The notes: generated by a model from the letters alone, not told the origin. A stretch of DNA of 64,000 nucleotides from Sphingomonas sp. PP-F2F-A104-K0414 (GCF_004340945.1 NZ_SLYD01000001.1:434001-498000); one strand, 5' to 3'. Positions 19,157 to 29,082 are shown, numbered from the stretch's first letter. Made by a program: numbers and translations.

Positions 19157-20869
19157 CTATCTCGCCAGCATCGTGGCGACCTTCGACGAGAGCGCTTCCA
19201 GCGTGAACGGCTTCGTCAGAAGCTCCATGCCTGGTTCCAGATGGCCGTTCCCCACGGCCGCATTTTCCGCAAACCCGGTGATGAACAACACCTGCAATCC
19301 CGGCCTTAGCCGTCGCGCTTCGTCGGCAACCTGGCGGCCGTTCATGCCGTTGGGCAACCCGACATCGGTAATCAGCAGGTCGATCCTCGCCCCGGACTGC
19401 AGCACCTTGATGCCAGCCGCACCGTCGCCCGCGCCGATGACGGTGTAACCAAGATCGTCCAGGACCTCGTCGATCAGGTGCCGGATGGTCGCCTCATCGT
19501 CAACGACCAATATCGTCTGCCCGTTTCCACCATCGACCAGCGCGCTAGTCTGGGTGTCGATGTCGAGCAGCGCATCACCGTGATGCCGTGGCAGGTATAT
19601 GCACACCGTCGTGCCCTCGCCGATCTCCGAGTAGATCCGTACCTGGCCGCCGGACTGTCGCGCGAAACCGTAGATCATCGAAAGGCCGAGTCCGGTGCCC
19701 TGGCCGATCGGCTTGGTGGTAAAGAAGGGCTCGAACGCGCGCTCGATCGTCTCCGCGCTCATGCCGGTGCCAGTATCGGTCACGCACAGCGAGATATACT
19801 GGCCCGGCGGCAGATCACGTTCGCGGCTGGTCCGATCGTCGATCCACTTGTTGGCGGTCTCGATCGTCAGCTTACCACCGTCGGGCATCGCGTCGCGTCC
19901 GTTGATGCACAGGTTCAGGATCGCATTCTCGAGCTGGCCCGCATCGATCTCGGCGGTCCATAGCCCGACTGCGCCGACGATCTCGATATCGGTCGTCGCA
20001 CCAACCGTACGCTGGAGCATTTCCTCGAGGCCGAAGATCAGCTTGTTAACATCGGTCGGCTTCGGATCGAGCGTCTGCCGGCGCGAGAAGGCAAGCAGCC
20101 GCTGCGTCAGCGACGCGGCCCGCCGTCCTGCCCCCTGTGCCGCGTTGACGAACCGATCGAGGTCGTCGTGCCGCCCGCGCGCGACACGTAACTGCAACAG
20201 CTCGAGGTTGCCCATCATCCCGGTCAGCAGGTTGTTGAAATCGTGCGCCAGCCCGCCGGTCAGCTGTCCAACCGCCTCCATCTTCTGCGCTTGGCGCAGC
20301 GCCTCCTGAGTCTCGGCGAGCTCGGCGTCCGCGCGAAGCCTGACCGATATGTCCCGGGCGTAGTGAAACGCGCCTATCACGGTCCGCAGGTCCAGTTGCG
20401 CCATGACCTGACGCGACAGAACGCGTAGCGTCTCCAGTTGAAGCGCGGTCAAATCTCGCGGGCGGTAGTCGAGCACGCATAACGTGCCGATCGGTACGCC
20501 TTCCGCCGTTTTCAGAACGGCGCCCGCGTAGAACCGGATATGCGGCTCACCGACGACCAGAGGATTGCGATCGAAGCGACTATCCTGCGTGGTGTCCGGC
20601 ACCAGCAGGAACTCATCCTCCAGAATCGCCTTCGCGCAGAACGAGCTGTCATAGGGCGTCTCGCGTACGCCGAGACCTGTTTCCGCCTTGAAGAACTGAC
20701 GCTCATCACCGATCAGGTTCACGACCGCGATGGGCGTGTCGCAGAGCTTTGCGGCCAGCTCGGCGAGCTCGTCGAACGAGGGCTCGCGCGGTGTATCCAG
20801 AACCTCATAGCAGGCCAGTGCGGCAAGCCGCTGGGCACCGCGCACATCCATCTCACTCACGCCAGCCAT
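19157..20869 (-). CDS. GAF-domain hybrid histidine kinase with receiver
   Basis: This 570-residue protein has an N-terminal GAF domain (about residues 20-165, with FDELAELAAKLCDTPIAVVNLI, SFCAKAIL and PIGTLCVLD). HisKA follows with its His in GGLAHDFNNLLTG, then the ATPase boxes (NLCINGRDAMPDGG, DTGTGMS, GQGTGLGLSMIYGFARQSGG). The C-terminal receiver begins ILVVDDEATIRHLI, with acceptor Asp in LITDVGLPNGM. No membrane segments are seen. Its kinase and receiver parts resemble the neighbouring hybrid kinase at 14.4-16.9 kb, suggesting paralogy. The signal is unknown. Confidence 0.92.
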   Translation of the reverse strand: MAGVSEMDVRGAQRLAALACYEVLDTPREPSFDELAELAAKLCDTPIAVVNLIGDERQFFKAETGLGVRETPYDSSFCAKAILEDEFLLVPDTTQDSRFDRNPLVVGEPHIRFYAGAVLKTAEGVPIGTLCVLDYRPRDLTALQLETLRVLSRQVMAQLDLRTVIGAFHYARDISVRLRADAELAETQEALRQAQKMEAVGQLTGGLAHDFNNLLTGMMGNLELLQLRVARGRHDDLDRFVNAAQGAGRRAASLTQRLLAFSRRQTLDPKPTDVNKLIFGLEEMLQRTVGATTDIEIVGAVGLWTAEIDAGQLENAILNLCINGRDAMPDGGKLTIETANKWIDDRTSRERDLPPGQYISLCVTDTGTGMSAETIERAFEPFFTTKPIGQGTGLGLSMIYGFARQSGGQVRIYSEIGEGTTVCIYLPRHHGDALLDIDTQTSALVDGGNGQTILVVDDEATIRHLIDEVLDDLGYTVIGAGDGAAGIKVLQSGARIDLLITDVGLPNGMNGRQVADEARRLRPGLQVLFITGFAENAAVGNGHLEPGMELLTKPFTLEALSSKVATMLAR

Positions 20870-20950
20870 CCCGGTTCAGTATACCAACACGCTTTGGCAT
20901 ATCCGTGATGGTGACTCGAGGACACAAATTTAGTGTTCAACCGCTGACCG

Positions 20951-21109
20951 ATGCGTAGGCTGTTGCCCTTCCTTGCCTGTCTGATGCTCGTCCTGACCGC
21001 CTGGGTAGGATCCGTCACCGACAAGCACGCTACGCGCATGCGGAGCGCGTTCCAATCGATCCTGAAGCGGCGTCGGATAGGCACTACCTACTTCAACGAG
21101 CGCATATGA
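20951..21109 (+). CDS. Small ORF with signal-peptide-like N-terminus, possibly a remnant
   Basis: Fifty-two codons begin MRRLLPFLACLMLVLTAWVG, a good Sec signal peptide with an Arg-Arg n-region. The rest (SVTDKHATRMRSAFQS...) shows no domain and no clear signal peptidase site. It could be a secreted small protein, or the first exported segment of a longer gene whose body has been lost. Support is only the hydrophobic start. Confidence 0.3.
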   Translation: MRRLLPFLACLMLVLTAWVGSVTDKHATRMRSAFQSILKRRRIGTTYFNERI

Positions 21110-21464
21110 TGTCCGCGCTGCACGGCGCCCGTCGCATGGGTTTGCGCGTGGCCGATTAGAGACCGTAAAACGGTGATGGCGTCGGGCCGGAGGACGGCAT
21201 GCGAGGCGTGTGGATGAGGCCCATCTCCAGACCGGTTCGTCAACGAGCGGAAACTGGCCACCGAGCCGACCGGTCCTGCTCGGTGACGCGAAAATGCAAA
21301 TCATGGCTTGCTGTCGATGCTGGCGTCGAACCAGCCCTTAGAGGTAGTTCTCGGCCCGAGCATAGACTGGCAATACCTAGTACCGGAATCAAACGCTACT
21401 TTCCGCGCTTCCTCCTGCCAATTATCCGGCGCAGTCAAACGTGGCCGCGAGAAGTCCCATTTAT
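21110..21464. other. Intergenic stretch with nothing recognised
   Basis: Between the small signal-peptide ORF and the peptidase gene I see no conserved frame, RNA motif or repeat. Rightward open frames here only overlap the peptidase 3' end. Confidence 0.5.
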
Positions 21465-23081
21465 TCAAGGCTGTCGGGCTGCCTGCGACTTTGCGCGTTC
21501 CGCTGCAAACGGCTCGGCCGCGGACCAGCTAGGCCAACTACGTCCCGTGGCGATCTCGCGACCGAGCTCATAGGCAACGCTGCCCTCCTGCGCGGCCCCC
21601 GTCATGTCCCAGCGGGGATCGAATTCGTCGCAAGTCTGATGATAGCATGCCGCGTTGTAGCGCGCTCGCTCCCGCTCGCCGGCAACGAGACCACCATTGA
21701 CAAGATCGCGGCCCGCACGGAAATACACGCCGGGCACGCCCTTCTGTGCCAAGGCGTAGTGATCAGACCGGTAGTACCAGCCTGCCTCGGTGTTTTCCTC
21801 GGGCACGATCTTCAGCCCTTGCGCAGCAGCGACGCGCGCTAGGTCGGTTTCCAGCGGCGTCCTACCGACACCGATCAGTTCGAGATCATGCGTCCGGCCC
21901 AAGACGACATGCGGATCGAGATTGAACTGCGCCGCCGTGATTGCGAGCGGCAGCGAAGGGTGTTCGGCATACCAGCTTGCGCCGAGCAGCCCCTTCTCTT
22001 CTGCCGTCCACAGGGCGAACACTACCGAGCGCCGGGGTCGCTTCACACTCACGAAGGTGCGGGCGATCTCCAACAGCGTCGCGGTCCCAGTACCATTGTC
22101 GATTGCACCGTTGCGGATGCGGTCCGCGGGCGGATCGAACGCGTTCTCGCCATACGCATCCCAGTGCGCGCCGTAGAGCACACTGCCGGCGGCTGGATCA
22201 GTGCCGGGCAGGATACCGACGATGTTGTGGCTGACGACACGGTCAAGAGAGACAGTCGTCGACGCGGTGAGATACGCGCCCTTGAGTTCGACTGCCCCAA
22301 AATCGGCCTTCTGCGCGGCGAGCTTTGCGGCGGCATAGTCGAGACCACCCTGTTTGAGCAGCGCGATGCCGAGGTCATTGCGCAGGGTTCCACGCAAACC
22401 GAATGCAGCCGGCACGCTGCCGGTGTCGAGCGCATATCCCGGGACGGCATCGCCCTTTGCAAGTTGAAGCCATGGGTAACTCGACGGGAAGGTGTCGTGG
22501 ATCTGGAAGAACGCGGCAGCACCGCGTTTCTGCGCCTCAGCAAGCTTTGTGCGTACCGCGGGGGATGAGGCCCGGCCGCCGAAGCCGAGATCGCGCCCCG
22601 CCTCGACATCCGGATCGCCCGCGAGCGCCACGACCACCTTACCGCGCACATCCACGCCGCGATACGGATCATAGCCGAGGCGCGGTTCGACAACGCCATA
22701 GCCAACGAAGACGATGGCTGCGTGGTCCAACCCGGCGGTACCGACGATCCGGGAACTCGCCGCGACGTCGGTGCCCGGTGTGAGCGCCCGTTTGGCGCTT
22801 CCCAGATCAAGCGTGAAACTGGCACGATCGCGGGTCCAGCGGAGCATCGGTACCGTCTGGCGATATCCCTCATCGCCGCCCGGCTTCAAACCAAGCTGCT
22901 TGAACCGAGCATCAAGGAACGCGAGCGTTACCGTTTCACCGGCCTGGGTCGGTCCGCGGCCATGGAAATCATCCGCGCTGAGCGTGCGGACATCGGCCTT
23001 GATCCGAGCGGCGGACAGAATCGGTGGAGCCGGATCGGTCGCAGCGGTGAGGAGGAGGACCAGGGGAAGCAAGAGTTTCAT
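21465..23081 (-). CDS. Secreted M28-family metallopeptidase
   Basis: The protein starts MKLLLPLVLLLTAATD (a signal peptide) at ATG 23081; an upstream in-frame start at 23114 would bury the signal. A PA-domain-like insert (residues about 120-260) precedes the zinc peptidase. The peptidase has the first zinc ligands in YGAHWDAYGENAFDPPADRIRNGAIDNGTGT, the catalytic Glu pair in FALWTAEEKGLLGASWYAEHP, and later YYRSDHYALAQKGVPGVYF. About 538 residues fits aminopeptidases and glutaminyl-cyclase-like peptidases of this family. It is expected in the periplasm, releasing N-terminal amino acids. It stands alone in its transcription unit. Confidence 0.9.
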   Translation of the reverse strand: MKLLLPLVLLLTAATDPAPPILSAARIKADVRTLSADDFHGRGPTQAGETVTLAFLDARFKQLGLKPGGDEGYRQTVPMLRWTRDRASFTLDLGSAKRALTPGTDVAASSRIVGTAGLDHAAIVFVGYGVVEPRLGYDPYRGVDVRGKVVVALAGDPDVEAGRDLGFGGRASSPAVRTKLAEAQKRGAAAFFQIHDTFPSSYPWLQLAKGDAVPGYALDTGSVPAAFGLRGTLRNDLGIALLKQGGLDYAAAKLAAQKADFGAVELKGAYLTASTTVSLDRVVSHNIVGILPGTDPAAGSVLYGAHWDAYGENAFDPPADRIRNGAIDNGTGTATLLEIARTFVSVKRPRRSVVFALWTAEEKGLLGASWYAEHPSLPLAITAAQFNLDPHVVLGRTHDLELIGVGRTPLETDLARVAAAQGLKIVPEENTEAGWYYRSDHYALAQKGVPGVYFRAGRDLVNGGLVAGERERARYNAACYHQTCDEFDPRWDMTGAAQEGSVAYELGREIATGRSWPSWSAAEPFAAERAKSQAARQP

Positions 23082-23342
23082 TATAACAGGATGACCGCGA
23101 ACCGGCATTGACACAAGCGCGATACGACAATCGATCGGACTGCATCACCACGCCGCTCGTTCGGCACATGAACTTCGCAAGGTATGCAATTATGGACTAA
23201 ACCAACCTCGGTACCACCGGCCTCGACGTATCGCGGTCGTGTCTCGGCAAGCGCGGAATGCCGCCGGAACGGGCTGGTACCCAGTCAGAGTACTAGAGCG
23301 GTACCAGACGCCATGGTTGGTACTTTTTCCTTAGGCGCTACC

Positions 23343-24458
23343 ATGGCCGGCATGAAGACAGACAAGATGGACGACAGCATGCGGGCCGCGATCTTGCGCC
23401 TGACGACAGGTGAGCGGGAGTGCTTGAAGCGTTGTCTGGATCATCAGACGGCCAAGGAGATGGCGCTGGATCTGGGCGTCTCTCCTCACGCTGTCGAAAA
23501 GCGCCTTAAGATGGCGCGAGCCAAGCTGGGGGTGTCGTCCTCGCTTGAGGCGGCAAAGCTGGTGGCAGCAGTTGACCAGTCCAACCGCTTGGTACCCCAA
23601 GCGTCCGGCCTTTCCGGAACCGGCACGATCGTTGAGGAGGTTCCCGCCGCCATTCCGCACCCGTCGATCACGCGGGGTGAGCAGCGCCCCTCCATCTACG
23701 TGATCTCAGGAGCGATCCTCATGATTTTAGTCGCGGCAGCCGCCCTCATCGTCTGGCTCCAGGCCTCTGGCCCTGGCGGCCAACAGGCATTTCCACCCGC
23801 CGTTGCCGATGTGGCGTCGGCAACGTCAGCGACCGCAGCGCCAATACCAGGCACCGAAGCTGTGCTGCGGCAGCTTGTCGCCGGTCTCGCGAGCGGCTCA
23901 CCTAATTACGAAAAACTTTCGCCTGGGTTCGCTGAGGTCGTTCGCCGCGACCTGCCCATGACCCACCCCATGTTCAAGGCCCTCGGCGAGCTCAAATCTA
24001 TGACGTTTCGCTCACGCGGCATGAAGAACGATGACATCTACAACCTTGTCTTCACCAACGGTGAGGTCCTGATGTCGGCCACGCTCGATGCCGAGGGCAG
24101 AATGGCGGGCGGCATACTGCAACCAGGCAACCGCATTCCTTCCTCGGCGGCGCCATCACCTGGCACTGAAGCTGCAGTAAGGCGCCTTGTCGCTGGTCTG
24201 GCGAGCGGCTCCCCGGACTATGACAAGCTTGCCCCGAAATTCGGCGATCTGGTGCGCAGTGATATGCCGATGTCACAACCCATGTTCAAATCCATGGGCG
24301 AGTTGAAGTCGATCACGTATCGGGGGAAGGGCAGAATGGGGGACGACGTCTACAATCTGGTTTTCGCCAACGGTGGAGTATTGATGTCTGCTTTCCTCGA
24401 TGCGAACGGACGAATGGCCGGAGGGTTCATCGCTCCGCCGAGCACACCGCTTCCCTGA
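23343..24458 (+). CDS. Membrane-anchored LuxR-type HTH protein with duplicated C-terminal domain
   Basis: This protein has three parts. Residues 15-75 form a GerE/LuxR-type helix-turn-helix (LTTGERECLKRCL, TAKEMALDLGVSPHAVEKRLKMARAKLGV). Residues 118-140 form one transmembrane helix. From residue 169 on there are two copies of a domain of about 92 residues, offset by 104 residues, both starting PGTEA and sharing RLVAGLASGSP-Y-KL, PM-KxxGELKS and DD-YNLVF-NG. The copies start at base 23847 and base 24159. They resemble small DUF3887-like or NTF2-like ligand domains. The topology puts DNA binding inside and the repeats in the periplasm, like ToxR/CadC-type one-component sensors. ATG 23343 is chosen; 23352 is possible. 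No target is apparent. Confidence 0.8.
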   Translation: MAGMKTDKMDDSMRAAILRLTTGERECLKRCLDHQTAKEMALDLGVSPHAVEKRLKMARAKLGVSSSLEAAKLVAAVDQSNRLVPQASGLSGTGTIVEEVPAAIPHPSITRGEQRPSIYVISGAILMILVAAAALIVWLQASGPGGQQAFPPAVADVASATSATAAPIPGTEAVLRQLVAGLASGSPNYEKLSPGFAEVVRRDLPMTHPMFKALGELKSMTFRSRGMKNDDIYNLVFTNGEVLMSATLDAEGRMAGGILQPGNRIPSSAAPSPGTEAAVRRLVAGLASGSPDYDKLAPKFGDLVRSDMPMSQPMFKSMGELKSITYRGKGRMGDDVYNLVFANGGVLMSAFLDANGRMAGGFIAPPSTPLP

Positions 24459-24516
24459 TCCTGCAAAAGTGGCGGACCGGAGAGCTGCCTCCATGACGCA
24501 AACGTTCACACCGCGG

Positions 24517-24556
24517 GAGCGAGGTCACGTCTTACAACTGCCCCGTGACCTCGCTC
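24517..24556. terminator. Perfect 13-base-arm hairpin after the HTH gene
   Basis: Arms GAGCGAGGTCACG (24517-24529) and CGTGACCTCGCTC (24544-24556) are exact complements around a 14-base loop, 58 bases after the stop of the membrane HTH gene. There is no T run, so a terminator role is inferred from position only. Confidence 0.5.
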
Positions 24557-24966
24557 AATCGCCTGAGATAGCGGACTGCTGAGTGAGCGCTGCCACGGTT
24601 TTGGATGGGAGAAAGCGGCCGTTTTTCCTGTGCAGCGACGACCCATTTTCCGTCATTCAGATTGGCCTTTTGTCTGGCACCTGCGGACATTCGTCCATGC
24701 CTGGCGAGGTTTACCAGCAGGGGCGCAACCAGCCTTTTGCCTTCCATAAAAATCATCATCTATTTCGGCTAGCCAAGTTCAAGTACCGAAATCGCCATCG
24801 TGATGCGGACGATCTTGAATATTCTATCTCGCTAGATCGTCGCTGTCTGGATCGCGCTGTCACGTGCAACAATTCGGATTTGCCAGATGCCTCCGGAGCG
24901 CGCCAACACATAAGCGATCCATATCAGACCCCAAGCCCGTTCGAACGCTTAGTCACGTTCGGACGT
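24557..24966. other. Intergenic stretch with nothing recognised
   Basis: Open frames of up to about 170 codons exist on the plus strand but run into the 3' end of the next gene in antisense and lack family features. No RNA gene or repeat was seen. Confidence 0.5.
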
Positions 24967-27900
24967 TCAATAATCGCTCCAGCCCTGGGTCGTTCCGGCG
25001 TAGCGGACAGTCCGGCCATATCTTACGAATTCCGCCTGCACGGCCGGCATGGTGCGCGCGCGCGCCAAAGCATCGCGACGGAGAGTTTCTAACGGCGTGC
25101 GCGCCTCGGGCGCGGCGAAGCCGATGAACAACCCCATCGCGGCGGATCGCGCGTCGTCGTCGCGCATGCGGGCGATGAGTAGGTCGGCGATCGCCTGGAT
25201 GTCGTTCCGGCATGTGGCAGCCGCGGTGGCCGCGCTCCAATTGTCGGAGGGCTTGGCTGCGAGTTTGACCTCCCTAGCCTCGGCCTCATCCAACCGACCG
25301 AGCCCGCGCATCCCACAGGCCTGGTTGGCCCAGATCCACGTCATCCCATAGGCGCTGACTAGCTCGGGGTGCTTTTCGAGCTCGGCCAGACTGTCGAGCC
25401 CGGCCTGGTAGCGGCCTGCGGCGATCAGCATCTCGGCGCGGTTGATCGCCATCGATACGAGTTCAGGGTAACGATCAGTGCCAAGGGACAGCACTGTGTC
25501 TATCGCCGCGATCGCATCATCCATCCGTCCGATCGCACGTAGGTTGTAGGCATATTCATTGACCAGCCAGAACCCGTCAGTGCCTGCGACCTCGACCTTC
25601 GCCTTGTCGCCGGCGAGCGCCTTGCCCGCGATCAACGCCTCCTCGAACCGGCCCAGCGCGCGCAAAGTTTGCATCCGGGTCATTACCGTTTCGTAATTCC
25701 CGGGCGCCGCAGCAACTGCGGCCGTCGCGCGCGCGGATTCCTGTTCCAAGCTCTTGCGAAAACCATCCTGACCGAACCGGTCGACGTCGGGCCACAACGC
25801 GCGGTGACGTCGATCGATCGCCAGCGTCACCAGCGTATCGGTCGAGGGAGCCTTGGCGAGAAGCGCGCGGGCCTCCGTCAATTCGCCGCGCAGGCTATGC
25901 GCGGTGATCGCACAGCCGAGCATCGCATTGCCGAACGAGGTCCGCGGCGCCTGCTGCCAGCCACTTTGGGCCAGCGCGATGCAGATATCGCCGCGGACCG
26001 CTTCGCGCTTCTCGGGCGCCAGCGCCTGCGCCTTTTGCATCGCGAGACGGGTATATTGCGGATCGAGCGTGGCGATGACCGTCGGCTGGACCTTACTGGT
26101 CCGCCGCATCGCCTGCGCCACCGTCTCGCCCGTACCGAGATCGAGTTCGTACCCGATCCACAAACGATATACCGTTGGATTGCCATCATATTGCTGGGTA
26201 GCCGACCGCAATGCAGCCAATGTAACCTGGGGTCGCCGCAACTCGGCCAGGACCGCGCCCTTGATACCGTCGATCATGCCGGCAGCCGGCGAAGGATGCA
26301 CGACCTTCGCAGACGCATCGGCGAGCAATGACAGCGCTTCCAGCCTGGATGGCTGGTCCTCCTTCTGGATGAGCGCGACGACCTTCTCCATATCTGCCTT
26401 GATCGCCGTCCAGCTCACGACGTCGATACCCACCGGGGTCGCCGATGAACGCGGAGCCTTGTCGAAATGGAACTCGATGCCGACCTCGTCCTTGATCTGG
26501 TCCGACAGCGCGTAAATCGATTCTGCGTCAGCGGCCGTTACTTCGGAACGATCTCCGGTGGTCATCCGGTAGGTGATGCGGAGCCCATCGGGCAGCTTGC
26601 TCGTCTGGCGTGAAAACGCGGCCGGACCGGCTTTCGTATCGATATCGGCCAAGCCATCGAGCACGCGATCGGTGACGTGCAACTCGATAGTCTGATCGTT
26701 CACAATGTGATCGTTCAGCGCTAACGGCTGGACGCGGGGATTGGCTTGCCGGTCGGGCAGGATGCCCTGCACCGCGTAAGCGCGCGTCACCAGCTTCGTA
26801 CCGAGGCCCGCCTTGACGAACGCCCCGTGCGGCAGCGTGTAGCTCTCGACCATCGTCAGCACGTTGCCGTCGCGATCGTCACCGAGTTCCAACGGCTTGC
26901 TCTCGACCAGGCCGGGAAAGCGCTGGCGGTAGAAGTCGAGATTGCCATCAGCGAGCTTCCGTGGCGAACTGGCGGCCCAGCTTGAGCGCGTCGTATCAGC
27001 ACGCGCATCGGTGAAGCGCGTCTCGACCCGCAGGGTCAGCGCAACGGGAGCCGCTTCGTCTATCGTGAATCGTTCGAGCACGGTCATGCGGCCGCTATGC
27101 TCGCCGACGCCGTCGAGCCGTTCGAGTGCACTCTGACCGACGCGGATCGGCAAGGCATAGCCAAGGTTTGATGGTGTGATTTTAACACCGCGACCGCCGC
27201 GATGCGCACCAGTAGCATCGACCCAGATCGGCTTGCCGTCGATCACCGCCCGCACGATCACATGATCGAACTCAAGCGCCGAGGGCAATCGTTCGGGCAG
27301 GCGCTCGCCGGCCCGAGTAGTAACGAGCGCCGGTACAGCGTCGATGCCCAGGCGCCCCAAGGCGACCGCGAGCAACAGGCTCTTGTCCTTGCAGTCGCCA
27401 TAGCCACGCTCGATCACGGTCTTGGGACGACGCGGGACGTAGGAGCCCTCGCCCAGTTCCTCGCCGACATAGCGGATATTGTCCTGAACATAGCGCATCG
27501 CCTCGGTCAGCCGATCGCCCGTCTTGGACCAAGCCGCGGCGATCACATTCAGACGCGCCTCGAAATCGGCGGGCAGGCTTTCGTCGCCCTGATATAGTCC
27601 GCTCGCCCAGCGGGCCACTTCCGACCATTCCTTCATCGTCGATACGTCGACGCGTCCCCATTGGAAGGCGGTGGCAGGAACGGCGTCCTCTCCGCGCGTG
27701 GCCGGCGGATCCTGCGCGATCCATTCCCACTCGGTACCATCCGCAGACTTGCTGATCGAGAATGCGATATCGCTGTTGATCGGCTTGTAGGTCGGCGTCA
27801 TTCCCGCCGGCCAGACGAGGCGTACCGCACGCATCGCCAGCGGATCCGAATAACGCTGCGAGAAATGATAGAAGGCGTGGTTCGGCCACAGGCGCGTGCT

Positions 27901-28497
27901 GGTATGCACGGTCGTCGCGTAGTCGACGATGTCGCCGACCCGGACGTCATGCAGGTTGCCGATCGCCTTGAGCGTACCGCTGACGATGCCGTCGTCGAGT
28001 TCACTCTCACGCTCCACGACGCGGAACTGCGTCTCGCGGGTCAGGTCGATAACCTTGCCGTCGCGGATCAGGTGGATGAAATTGAGCTCGATGCTCTCGA
28101 AACTCGGATTATAGGCTAAGTCAATCTGCCCGGCGGACTCAAGCCCGCTCCGGTTGGTGATCTTGCTGGACGATCTGAACCAGTCGTCATGCCCATCAGC
28201 CCTAGTCCGGTATTGCTCGTCCGTCAGCAGGTAGGCAATGCCGTTCTGTGCCTGTTCGACGCGGGCGGCGGTGGCTTCGGGAATAGCGCGATCGCGGACC
28301 CACCCGGCCCTGGCTTCGACAGCGACAATAGGTGTGGCAGTGCCAGCCTTGGTTGCGGCAAGCTTGGTAGGCCGTTGGTTGATCGGACCGGCCGCCGGGT
28401 CACTGCTGTCGACGCCAGCATAGACAGTAGACGCCACACCGCTGGAGACCAGCACGGCGAGTATACTCGCAAAACGCGACCTGAAAAATGTGCCCAC
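24967..28497 (-). CDS. Large exported DUF3857/transglutaminase-like protein with C-terminal helical repeats
   Basis: This 1,176-residue protein starts at GTG 28497 with a signal peptide (RFASILAVLVSSGVASTVYA). Residues about 75-260 match the DUF3857 beta domain (YNPSFESIELNFIHLIRDGKVIDL). Then comes a transglutaminase-like fold with catalytic Cys in ERGYGDCKDKSLLLAVAL, His in LEFDHVIVRAVIDG and Asp in WVDATGAHRGG. The C-terminal third is helical with TPR-like units (LRALGRFEEALIAGKALAG, LRAIGRMDDAIAAIDTVL, and ISAGRYQAG-like repeats). Such proteins sit in the periplasm of sphingomonads; their role, perhaps in peptide or cell-wall processing, is not established. It is a single-gene unit. Confidence 0.85.
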   Translation of the reverse strand: MGTFFRSRFASILAVLVSSGVASTVYAGVDSSDPAAGPINQRPTKLAATKAGTATPIVAVEARAGWVRDRAIPEATAARVEQAQNGIAYLLTDEQYRTRADGHDDWFRSSSKITNRSGLESAGQIDLAYNPSFESIELNFIHLIRDGKVIDLTRETQFRVVERESELDDGIVSGTLKAIGNLHDVRVGDIVDYATTVHTSTRLWPNHAFYHFSQRYSDPLAMRAVRLVWPAGMTPTYKPINSDIAFSISKSADGTEWEWIAQDPPATRGEDAVPATAFQWGRVDVSTMKEWSEVARWASGLYQGDESLPADFEARLNVIAAAWSKTGDRLTEAMRYVQDNIRYVGEELGEGSYVPRRPKTVIERGYGDCKDKSLLLAVALGRLGIDAVPALVTTRAGERLPERLPSALEFDHVIVRAVIDGKPIWVDATGAHRGGRGVKITPSNLGYALPIRVGQSALERLDGVGEHSGRMTVLERFTIDEAAPVALTLRVETRFTDARADTTRSSWAASSPRKLADGNLDFYRQRFPGLVESKPLELGDDRDGNVLTMVESYTLPHGAFVKAGLGTKLVTRAYAVQGILPDRQANPRVQPLALNDHIVNDQTIELHVTDRVLDGLADIDTKAGPAAFSRQTSKLPDGLRITYRMTTGDRSEVTAADAESIYALSDQIKDEVGIEFHFDKAPRSSATPVGIDVVSWTAIKADMEKVVALIQKEDQPSRLEALSLLADASAKVVHPSPAAGMIDGIKGAVLAELRRPQVTLAALRSATQQYDGNPTVYRLWIGYELDLGTGETVAQAMRRTSKVQPTVIATLDPQYTRLAMQKAQALAPEKREAVRGDICIALAQSGWQQAPRTSFGNAMLGCAITAHSLRGELTEARALLAKAPSTDTLVTLAIDRRHRALWPDVDRFGQDGFRKSLEQESARATAAVAAAPGNYETVMTRMQTLRALGRFEEALIAGKALAGDKAKVEVAGTDGFWLVNEYAYNLRAIGRMDDAIAAIDTVLSLGTDRYPELVSMAINRAEMLIAAGRYQAGLDSLAELEKHPELVSAYGMTWIWANQACGMRGLGRLDEAEAREVKLAAKPSDNWSAATAAATCRNDIQAIADLLIARMRDDDARSAAMGLFIGFAAPEARTPLETLRRDALARARTMPAVQAEFVRYGRTVRYAGTTQGWSDY

Positions 28498-28849
28498 GTC
28501 TATTTTAGCCCCCGCTGATACCGTGTGCTATGATGTCGACCTGTCGCTTACAAGTTCATTCCACAGTCCCGCCATACCGAGACGGCGCTATTCCCTAGAC
28601 GCCGGCCAAGCTTGCAATGCAGCTGCGAAAGGCGCCGGATGCAAATCGTCTGGGACCAGTCGCCGCTTACGGCAACGCCATAACGGCCTCGCGACGCTGA
28701 TTGCCGCAATCGTCGCGCCGTAACGCCCCGAGACCGCATGCCTCACTGACAAACTGGCCCCATACCCGAACATTCGCGCGCCCTTCTCCGCTTCCCAACG
28801 TCAGACACTTCGTCATTTCCACGCTAACGCCTATCTAAGTCGGATTTTT
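28498..28849. other. Intergenic stretch with nothing recognised
   Basis: About 350 bases between the large exported protein and a cysS fragment. No conserved frame was found on either strand. It should contain the leftward promoter of the DUF3857 gene, but I cannot point to a clear -35/-10 pair. Confidence 0.45.
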
Positions 28850-29082
28850 CGGCATGAACGTCGTAACTGGGAAGGAACGCGGACGGGCTGCTTTCGAGGA
28901 TTTCCACGTCAGCACGCGCGACAGCGTGGCGTGAAGACGTAGGCGCGCAAATTGCCGATATGCGCGTGATTGTAGACCATCGGCTCAAAGGAATAGATGC
29001 CGACATTGCCCGGATCGATCGGCATGAAGCGCTCGATTTGGCGGGAGAGGCTGTTGTAGAGCGTAAGGCGAGCACGGGTCAT
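28850..29082 (-). pseudogene. cysS: Cysteinyl-tRNA synthetase, degenerate 5' fragment
   Basis: Reading leftward from ATG 29082 gives MTRARLTLYNSLSRQIERF, MPIDPGNVGIY and then VYNHAHIGNLRAYVF. This matches the N-terminus of alphaproteobacterial CysRS, including the class I HIGH-type motif (HIGN). The zinc-ligand Cys expected in the YTCGPTVYN segment is replaced (YSFEPMVYN). A frameshift occurs after AYVF; the next frame gives TLSRVLTWKSS, again CysRS-like, before the match ends. Only about 70 of some 480 residues remain. It is a non-functional scrap; the working cysS must be elsewhere. Confidence 0.75.
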
